A stretch of DNA of 49,254 nucleotides. Origin: Chitinophagales bacterium. GTDB lineage: Bacteria > Bacteroidota > Bacteroidia > Chitinophagales > Saprospiraceae. The translations under genes were made by a program, and so were the position numbers. The notes under the pieces were generated by a model that did no database searches, had not been told where the DNA came from, and worked only from the letters and a program-made list of their open reading frames with translations. Each line of letters begins with the position of its first letter. Position 1 is the stretch's first letter. The DNA lies in assembly GCA_022360175.1 (NCBI GenBank), contig JAKSDI010000222.1, positions 1-49,254 of the forward strand. The letters run 5' to 3'. Below, piece after piece: positions 1 to 5,820 of this stretch.

Positions 1-87
1 GGCGAGCAGCTCAACATCCAATACGGTATCGCGAGTACCTACTGCGACTCGGCTTGTCCCGCCCAATGCTCAATTGCTGTAATTTAG
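1..87 (+). CDS. 3' end of an unidentified gene (partial)
   Basis: Frame 1 is open from the window edge to a TAG at 85-87, giving 28 residues that end in a short cysteine-containing segment (YCDSACPAQC). The composition is GC-richer and more codon-like than the DNA that follows. With no start and so little sequence, no family can be named. It could also be a chance open frame. Confidence 0.35.
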   Translation, partial: GEQLNIQYGIASTYCDSACPAQCSIAVI

Positions 88-176
88 TTCTTTTACTTTT
101 TTTCGCCTTTCGAGGTTTTTACAAACTTACGATTGCGACGTAACTCGTACAAAACCATCTTTCTCATTTACTTCAA

Positions 177-280
177 GTAGGAGTCATCTCCGGTACGTAC
201 TTGGATTGCGACCATCTACGTTCAATTGTATTACTTGCCAGCCTAGGTAGGAGTCACCTCCGGTATATACTTGGACTACG
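177..280. repeat. Imperfect 34-bp direct repeat pair
   Basis: Two copies lie at 177-210 and 247-280, starting 70 bp apart. About 29 of 34 positions match, and both begin GTAGGAGTCAyCTCCGGTA. The offset is not a multiple of three, so they are not in one reading frame. No gene covers them and I cannot assign a function. Confidence 0.6.
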
Positions 281-320
281 CGATTAGAAAGGCTTATCAA
301 TAGGCTACTTTTATTTACAA

Positions 321-354
321 AAAAGCCCTGGCGAAATTCGTCAGGGCTTTTTTA
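321..354. terminator. Bidirectional rho-independent terminator
   Basis: The stem AAAAGCCCTG / CAGGGCTTTT closes over a short GC/AT interior and is followed by a T run, with a matching A run on the left. It could end the upstream plus-strand gene. It would also function from the other strand. Confidence 0.75.
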
Positions 355-492
355 GTTTTCATAGCTCATTGTATCTTTTTATACTGATTGTTACGCTTTG
401 GTTTGTCTTGCGATATGAAATCAAATGGGGATTTAAATTTCCAATAGGAAAGAAGATAAAGGGATGATTTCATGATCCCTGAGGTGGGAGTT

Positions 493-542
493 GCAAAGCT
501 TATAAAAGGCGATCCATTTGGATCGCCTTTTATAAGCTTTGC
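493..542. repeat. Perfect 23-bp inverted repeat with 4-nt loop
   Basis: Arms 493-515 and 520-542 are exact reverse complements separated by ATTT. The right arm runs into the tRNA-derived 18-mer at 540-557, sharing 3 bp. No T run follows directly, so it is not a classical terminator on the plus strand. It may be a terminator variant or part of the left boundary of the inserted element. Confidence 0.85.
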
Positions 543-557
543 GGAGGAGGAGGGATT
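540..557. other. att-like duplication of tRNA-Ser 3' end (distal copy)
   Basis: The 18 bp TGCGGAGGAGGAGGGATT is identical to 2711-2728. In the intact tRNA gene this covers the acceptor-stem 3' strand and part of the T arm. After base 557 the two copies diverge, so this is a truncated tRNA end and not a second tRNA. Confidence 0.65.
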
Positions 558-635
558 TGACGAACAATTTTAGACAAACACAAAATCCTCCATATCAAAT
601 AATTACAAATTAACAATTATTGTAAATCGATTACG

Positions 636-768
636 ACTGACACACTTTTGACACTATTATAAGTAAAAATTTAGTATTTGAGAAGTGGCATATAAAATTG
701 ATAATCATTGCATTAAATGACTACCAAATAATATTTCGTAGCAACTGACACAGAACTGACACACTTTT
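636..768. repeat. ACTGACACA repeat cluster (left)
   Basis: The 14-mer ACTGACACACTTTT occurs at 636-649 and 755-768. A third 9-mer ACTGACACA lies at 744-752, 11 bp ahead of the one at 755-763. The stretch 745-763 is the exact reverse complement of 2635-2653 on the far side of the two genes. Possible recombinase arm-binding sites or element termini. Confidence 0.7.
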
Positions 769-790
769 AGCAGCTTACATATTGAAAATA

Positions 791-1669
791 TCACTCAATA
801 ATGAACCCTCTTTTTAAATATTTCATCTCATTATAAACCACATTAGTATTATCACCTGAAAATCCCAAATTTGAATAATAATCTAAGTCAGTTTCATTAA
901 AAGCAACTATCCAATAATGTGCATGTTCTGCAATTAGCTTATTGTAATTATCAACAAAATCATCATCCAAATCTATAAATTGATAATCCATACTACCAAT
1001 TACAGGCTTAATCGATAAAAGTAAATTAGCTGATATTGGTAAAAAACTAGTGTTATTAAATAGGTTGTTTATAAATGGTGTATCTGACATTAACAGTGTC
1101 TTATTATTTGTTCTTCCAATTGTTACTTCGAATCCTTCATAGTATTGGTGTGCATCATCATAGGACGCATTAACAACATTTTCTAATACAATCAACTCTA
1201 ATTTCCTTTCATCGTATCCGCTTACTTTATACTTATATTCTGGGTTATTTTGCAGATATTTTTTTATAGCCTCAATGTTAAATTTCGTTCTATGCTTCAA
1301 TGAAACAATAGCAAGTATAAACTTTTCTATTTCATCAATTCTCTTGAATATAGGCTTAGAGATATCACCTTTAAATGTTTTAATGGCCTTAGCTATTGTA
1401 TTTTCAATTTCTTTGAACCACTCTTCCATATTTATTTTACGTTCACCATCTACGTCAGGGACATAAAAATATTTTGCCATAGCAAACTTATATTGGCTGC
1501 ACCTATTGTTACTCCTAGTATTAGAAAATATTTTTTTATTTTCTTTAATCAGAAAGGTGTGCACTCCATATCTATGACCATTATGTGTCTCCCAATTCTT
1601 AAGCAAACATATAGGTATGTAATGATTACATTTTTTCTTAGCCATATTAATATTGAATACTTTATTCAT
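791..1669 (-). CDS. DUF4238-like protein, putative defence cargo
   Basis: The product has 292 residues from the first ATG. A second Met at residue 9 (start 1645) directly precedes the conserved N-terminus and may be the true start. The N-terminus (KKKCNHYIPICLLKNW) and the later segment FAMAKYFYVPD, followed by a helical stretch containing IEN and then TDPxx-like LLMSDTPFIN, follow the DUF4238 layout, in which an HYxP motif and a K.FY motif recur. No signal peptide or membrane helix is seen. DUF4238 proteins have no settled biochemical function. They are common in accessory and defence islands. Here the gene follows a HEPN-like gene by 89 bp on the same strand inside the putative tRNA-Ser element. 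Assignment rests on motif recognition, without a profile search. Confidence 0.65.
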   Translation of the reverse strand: MNKVFNINMAKKKCNHYIPICLLKNWETHNGHRYGVHTFLIKENKKIFSNTRSNNRCSQYKFAMAKYFYVPDVDGERKINMEEWFKEIENTIAKAIKTFKGDISKPIFKRIDEIEKFILAIVSLKHRTKFNIEAIKKYLQNNPEYKYKVSGYDERKLELIVLENVVNASYDDAHQYYEGFEVTIGRTNNKTLLMSDTPFINNLFNNTSFLPISANLLLSIKPVIGSMDYQFIDLDDDFVDNYNKLIAEHAHYWIVAFNETDLDYYSNLGFSGDNTNVVYNEMKYLKRGFIIE

Positions 1670-1758
1670 ACCCTCTATTATATTCTACTTTAGCTTTCGA
1701 ATAATATTTTAAAGTGGAATTAGAGTTATCTAAGGATTACAATAGAATAAAATGTCAA

Positions 1759-2445
1759 TTAATTTTTTGTATATTTTTTCATTGATTCTTCTATTTCTTT
1801 TAAAGAAACAGAAGCAGTTTTTTGATCATACTTTGCTATTTTAATTAAATCTCTAGTTTCATAATAACCAGATAGCTGTTGTATCAAATTATGATCAACA
1901 TCCCAGTGCATAAATTCTACATTATAATATGTTTCAAAGAGCCTTCCAGCCAAAGTTTGAAATATTTCTATTAACTCTTTTATCATCTTCATTACTTCAT
2001 CATGAAGCACTTCTTCTAAATCAGTTTTGTCTCTATTCTTATCCAGATGGGCATAATGTCTATTTCTAATATGAAGTAGAACTTTGTAAGCAAGAGAACT
2101 CTTAATCGTTTCTATTCCTTTTTGTGATACATGAAGTTCTTCAATAGTAATAAGTTCCTTCCAATCAGAATTACTATGGTTTATCAGTAAATAACTGATG
2201 AAGGAACAAATATTAGAATCTTCTTTATGAGATAGAAAAGTGCAGACTTTTAAAGCGAAATTTACTTTCAAGCCCTCAATCAATCTTTCTAAAAGTTTTG
2301 AGGTAAATACATGTCTATGATAAGTAGACTCATCCTTAGGAAATAGATAGACCAAATCCTCTCCCAACAAATTGATCATTGCAAGTTGTTCATGCAGTTG
2401 ATCACATTTGTTCTTCACTTCTTCACGCTTATACATATTCGCCAA
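1759..2445 (-). CDS. HEPN-like (AbiU2-like) protein, putative RNase toxin
   Basis: This 228-residue, mostly helical protein has no membrane segment. Residues 127-133 read RNRHYAH, which fits the RN-x4-H signature of HEPN-fold ribonucleases, with a preceding long helix (residues 109-126) and a following acidic helix (about 141-165). The placement and the phrase HIRNRHYAHLDK resemble AbiU2-type abortive-infection proteins. HEPN proteins commonly act as RNA-cleaving toxins in phage defence or toxin-antitoxin pairs. It is the promoter-proximal gene of a two-gene minus-strand unit with the DUF4238-like gene. The HEPN fold is inferred from the motif and helical pattern and could be a non-catalytic relative. 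Confidence 0.6.
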   Translation of the reverse strand: MANMYKREEVKNKCDQLHEQLAMINLLGEDLVYLFPKDESTYHRHVFTSKLLERLIEGLKVNFALKVCTFLSHKEDSNICSFISYLLINHSNSDWKELITIEELHVSQKGIETIKSSLAYKVLLHIRNRHYAHLDKNRDKTDLEEVLHDEVMKMIKELIEIFQTLAGRLFETYYNVEFMHWDVDHNLIQQLSGYYETRDLIKIAKYDQKTASVSLKEIEESMKKYTKN

Positions 2446-2710
2446 TTTTTGAAAATATTTATTGAATTTATGCTTCTACATACTAAGCCATTTATAGCGA
2501 ATAAAAGTTCCCTTTCTCAAGCATCAACCCAATCAAGGTAAGTCAATATTTAATTCCAAAAAAAAACATAAAACACAAAATAATAACTCAAATTAAACCC
2601 TAAAAAAATGTAATATTTTGCGCAAAAATCAAACTGTGTCAGTTCTGTGTCAGGAGGTACAAAACAAAAAAGCGCAACTATTTGATTATCAATTAGTTAC
2701 GCTTTAATTC
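2446..2710. other. AT-rich gene-free stretch upstream of HEPN gene with right-hand 9-mer repeats
   Basis: This AT-rich sequence must carry the promoter of the minus-strand HEPN/DUF4238 unit, but no clear TTG / TAnnTTTG pair was found. At 2634-2653 lies CTGTGTCAGTTCTGTGTCAG, whose positions 2635-2653 are the exact reverse complement of 745-763. Nothing else recognisable. Confidence 0.6.
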
Positions 2711-2712
2711 TG

Positions 2713-2800
2713 CGGAGGAGGAGGGATTCGAACCCCCGGTACGCGTTAACGTACGCCGGTTTTCAAGACCGGTGCATTAAACCAGCTCTGCCACTCCTCC
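2713..2800 (-). tRNA. tRNA-Ser(UGA)
   Basis: Read on the minus strand, the acceptor stem GGAGGAG (from 2800) pairs with CTCCTCC near 2714-2720, with discriminator G at 2713. The anticodon arm CCGGT-CTTGAAA-ACCGG carries anticodon TGA. A long variable arm (CGTACGTTAACGCGTACC region) and the T loop GGTTCGAATCC make it a type II tRNA-Ser. CCA is not encoded. The 3' end is duplicated at 540-557, marking it as an integration target. Confidence 0.95.
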
Positions 2801-3049
2801 GGGCTAGTAATTATCGCTCTCTTTTGTTGAGCGGTTGCAAAGGTAATTTCCTTTTTTAAAAAACAAAAGCATTAGGGAGAAAAAATTTCAATTTGTGTTT
2901 TTTTTCTGTTTTAACGATGATAGAGTAATAAAAAGTTCAGATGGAATCATATTTTATTGGTAGACATGATTTAGAGGTGAAAGTGTACTGCTAGTAGTGA
3001 CGTTGAAGGATGAAAACCGGACTTAGAAAATTATCCGTATTTTCCGCTC

Positions 3050-4432
3050 ATGATCTCAAACAAAAAAACACTTTGGTACCGCTTTATGCGTACACTAATG
3101 TACGTGACCACTCGATTGTTCTACAAACAGATTGCGGTTAAGTATTTAGAGCCTTTGCCGCGAGATAAACCTATCATCTTTGTGGGTAATCACCTTAGTA
3201 CATTTATTGATCCGATACTTATTTCTGTGAATACCGGTTTGTATCCGGCTTTTTTGACCAAGTCAGACGTATTTCAGCATCCGCTGGTTCGGCGGTTCTT
3301 GTTTTCGATACGTATGTTGCCCATTTATCGGCGTCGTGATGGAGAAGATTTTATCCAGCGCAATGAAGAAGTTTTTGATGTTTCTATACAGCAACTGGAA
3401 GCCAAACTTCAATTTGTCATTTTTGCAGAAGGCAGTCATTCTTCCTTTCGTCGTTTGCGTGAACTAAAAAAAGGCTTTGCTCGAATCGGTTTTGAAGCAC
3501 TGGAAAGAAATAAGGGAGAACTTGATGTACAGATTGTACCAGTAGGGGTGGAGTATAGTGATTTTCGGAAAATGCATCAAACCGTTACCCAGACTTATGG
3601 TGTGCCTATTCCATTAAAAAAGTACCTGGCAGACTATCGACAAAATCCACAACTTAGCCTGAATATCATAAAAGCAGATGTATATCAGGCATTGCAAAAA
3701 CTGGTCGTCCACATCCCAACAGAAGAATACTATGATGAGGTGGAGGCACTTCGACGAATCGCCGGCCCCTGGCTGTACGGATACCTGAAGATAGATCAAA
3801 CAGATCCACATCAACGCATGGCTGCCGAACAGCAAATGATCGATGCACAAACTGCTTTAGAAGCGAATGATCCAACTGCGATGCAGCGCCTGGCTAAGTT
3901 GGTTAATATTTATCAGGGCGAATTAGAAAAAAATAACATTCGGCCCTGGCTTATACACAGCCCTTCTCCTTCTCTGATATTTTTGTTAGCAAAGCTATTG
4001 TTATTAATTCTTCTTTCTCCGCTTTATCTATTAGGTGTTTTGACCAGTTATTTGCCTTATAAATTGCCTGTATGGTTTACGGAAAGAACCTTTAAAGATT
4101 TTATGTACCATCCCGCAGTTAATATGACGGGGGGCATGGTGCTTTTTCCCTTGTTTTGGCTAGTGGAAACGGTTTTAGTACATGCTATTTGGGGTAATGG
4201 AATGCTTACCCTGGCCTTTGCTTTGATTATGCCAATTGCTGCGTGGTTTTCTTTACGCTACTGGATTTGGTTGAAGAAGTGGTGGGGGAGATGGCGGTTT
4301 CTTCGATTTACCAGAAATAAAAGGGCTGAGTGGAAAGGATTAAAACAGCAGTATGAAGAAATTATCACCAGCATAAGACAGATGCTGGAGAAAAGCAAGG
4401 TACCTCGGACGCTATCTGTCAAAATGAAATGA
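3050..4432 (+). CDS. PlsC-like 1-acyl-glycerol-3-phosphate acyltransferase
   Basis: The 460-residue protein is predicted to transfer an acyl chain to (lyso)glycerophosphate in phospholipid synthesis at the inner membrane. Motif I is GNHLSTFIDP (about residues 46-55), the His/Asp motif of the GPAT/PlsC family with five residues between H and D, a spacing also found in Bacteroidota members. The segment FAEGSHSSFRRL (about residues 125-136) matches the family EGxxS motif. The C-terminal third adds hydrophobic helices (about 307-335 and 359-400) followed by a basic coiled tail, so it is much longer than single-domain PlsC (about 240 residues). Substrate specificity cannot be read from sequence. 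It stands alone, with no tight operon partner; the next gene begins 111 bp later. Confidence 0.85.
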   Translation: MISNKKTLWYRFMRTLMYVTTRLFYKQIAVKYLEPLPRDKPIIFVGNHLSTFIDPILISVNTGLYPAFLTKSDVFQHPLVRRFLFSIRMLPIYRRRDGEDFIQRNEEVFDVSIQQLEAKLQFVIFAEGSHSSFRRLRELKKGFARIGFEALERNKGELDVQIVPVGVEYSDFRKMHQTVTQTYGVPIPLKKYLADYRQNPQLSLNIIKADVYQALQKLVVHIPTEEYYDEVEALRRIAGPWLYGYLKIDQTDPHQRMAAEQQMIDAQTALEANDPTAMQRLAKLVNIYQGELEKNNIRPWLIHSPSPSLIFLLAKLLLLILLSPLYLLGVLTSYLPYKLPVWFTERTFKDFMYHPAVNMTGGMVLFPLFWLVETVLVHAIWGNGMLTLAFALIMPIAAWFSLRYWIWLKKWWGRWRFLRFTRNKRAEWKGLKQQYEEIITSIRQMLEKSKVPRTLSVKMK

Positions 4433-4543
4433 TAACAAATTTTAGTCCAACCTCCAATTAGAATGGTCTTGGCACTTACTTATATTGCTATTTTGCATTC
4501 TCCCCAATAATTCCGATAATTAAGGTTTCAAACTAAACCCATT

Positions 4544-5305
4544 ATGAACAGCCAGGAGTCTACCTTATTTTGGATATTCGTTATTATTTTCTCAATTACT
4601 GCTATCATTACACTGCTGGGCATTACGGGTGTAATCAAAACTATAAAGGAGAGATACCTTAATGCTTTATTCACCGCCTTAATTTTGGAGGTGGTCGGAG
4701 CAGTTGTTCTTCTTTTTCGGCAGGTAGATGTCAATGAGGATATTAATAATGGCCCTTGCCTGGAAAATGTAATCAATAGAGCAGGGCTGGCTGCCAAGCT
4801 TCCCGAAGGTGTAGACCTGGATGATTTTTTAGTAGAACAACTCAAAAGGGGAGGGAATCTTGCTTCCTATCAGGCAATGAAAGATTCCTTAAGCACGGTA
4901 CTTTCTTCTACGCAGGCTTCTCTCACCGAGAAAGATGCCAAAATCAAGCAATTGGAATCAGATATGAATAAAATGGGGCAGCGTGTATATGCTAAAATAA
5001 CTCGCCTGCACGAAATTATTCCTACTTATGGCAGTACAATCAACCTCAATTGGAATTTTGAAGATGGCTCCAAAGATGAAGTGTATAAACTACTGATTGA
5101 TGTCTTTGGTGAAATGGGCCTCATTGCCAGTACTTCGGATGTGTATAATGACGAAGCTAAAAGCCAGATCAAGTATAAAGCGGTACAAAAAGTATACCTT
5201 GATTATCGCCAAAATTGGGGATTCCCCGCATTTCCTGATAATGGCGTTTATCTGGATGAAGCAAGTGTGGTACATTTCTTGCAGACGTATCTGAAGAAGC
5301 ATTAA
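4544..5305 (+). CDS. Uncharacterised membrane protein with coiled coil
   Basis: The 253-residue protein has two N-terminal hydrophobic helices (about residues 8-30 and 40-58), a short loop, then a soluble part. A coiled coil spans about residues 118-150, with a run of Lys/Glu/Gln heptads. The C-terminal 90 residues look like a compact mixed domain ending in DEASVVHFLQTYLKKH. No catalytic motif is visible and I do not recognise the family. The topology suggests a membrane-anchored cytoplasmic or periplasmic coiled-coil protein. It lies 111 bp after the acyltransferase and may be cotranscribed. Confidence 0.75.
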   Translation: MNSQESTLFWIFVIIFSITAIITLLGITGVIKTIKERYLNALFTALILEVVGAVVLLFRQVDVNEDINNGPCLENVINRAGLAAKLPEGVDLDDFLVEQLKRGGNLASYQAMKDSLSTVLSSTQASLTEKDAKIKQLESDMNKMGQRVYAKITRLHEIIPTYGSTINLNWNFEDGSKDEVYKLLIDVFGEMGLIASTSDVYNDEAKSQIKYKAVQKVYLDYRQNWGFPAFPDNGVYLDEASVVHFLQTYLKKH

Positions 5306-5536
5306 GAATTATATAGCCAGAGGCTTATGTAGTTAGGGGGCTATTATAAGAAGGGTTTAGGGTGGTTTATGAAAGTTTAAAATGTTTAGCTAGCTAAGGC
5401 TAAAAAATATTCCATATAAAACCATTAGTAAAAAAGGGAAATTTATGTTTAATTCCATACGCCTTTGAGTACGCTTGTGATTTGAGCCTGCATTTGAGCT
5501 TGAACTTGTGTTTGATATGATAAGAAAGTTATTTTC

Positions 5537-5589
5537 CACCAATCACCAATCACCAATCACCAATCACCAATCACCAATCACCAATCACC
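5537..5589. repeat. CACCAAT heptamer tandem repeat
   Basis: There are seven perfect copies of CACCAAT plus CACC. A shorter array of the same heptamer occurs at 43855-43878. Both run into a copy of the CCCGAC...GATAAGCG motif. There are no spacers, so it is not a CRISPR. Likely prone to slippage. Confidence 0.9.
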
Positions 5590-5619
5590 CGACGAAGCTT
5601 ATAAGCGCATTTGAAATAC
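5588..5619. repeat. Dispersed intergenic motif, copy 1
   Basis: The sequence reads CCCGACGAAGCTTATAAGCG followed by CATTTGAAATAC. It is related to 36877-36909 and 43885-43917 (consensus CCCGACrwArCTkATAAGCG then nAGTT). All copies are intergenic and follow a CACC-rich stretch. Confidence 0.7.
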
Positions 5620-5629
5620 TACCATTCAT

Positions 5630-5820
5630 GCCCCCTGCCGACTGAACAACTGCCCACTGAATCACTGCTTACTGCTAACTGAATTACTGCCCACAGAGTG
5701 ACTGCCCCTGCCTCTTGAATCACTGCTTACTACCGTCCTGCCCCCTGAACGACTGATCACTGAATTACTGCCCACTGAACAACTGCTCACTGAGTTACTC
5801 TCTACTCTCCCCCTGCCAAC
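5630..5820. repeat. Degenerate ACTGAA(Y)nACTGCCC repeat tract
   Basis: Roughly nine irregular units built on ACTGAAynACTGCyC, about 17 bp each, run through the intergenic space. They continue across the TonB receptor stop codon at 5795-5797 into its last codons. The units are too diverged to be exact tandem repeats. Confidence 0.65.

Larger units (their letters stand above)
540..2728. mobile_element. Putative small integrative element in tRNA-Ser, no recombinase
   Basis: An 18-bp sequence at 540-557 is identical to 2711-2728, which is the 3' end of the tRNA-Ser(UGA) gene on the minus strand plus two flanking bases. The intact tRNA lies at one end and a displaced 3'-end copy lies about 2.17 kb away. 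This is the arrangement left by tyrosine-recombinase integration into a tRNA gene. Inside are two minus-strand genes and, near both ends, clusters of the 9-mer ACTGACACA in opposite orientations (636-644, 744-763 and 2635-2653) that resemble integrase arm sites. No integrase gene is present, so the unit would need a recombinase in trans or be a remnant. The repeats are seen; the mobile-element reading is inference. Confidence 0.6.
5306..5794. other. Gene-free, repeat-rich intergenic region
   Basis: This stretch lies between convergent genes. It holds a CACCAAT heptamer array (5537-5589), one copy of a dispersed roughly 33-bp motif (5588-5619) and a long degenerate ACTG-rich repeat (about 5630-5820). 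No ORF or RNA gene is apparent. Confidence 0.75.

Noticed and set aside
5537-5589. CACCAAT array as a CRISPR
   Set aside because: The units are 7 bp and contiguous with no spacers, and no cas genes are nearby.
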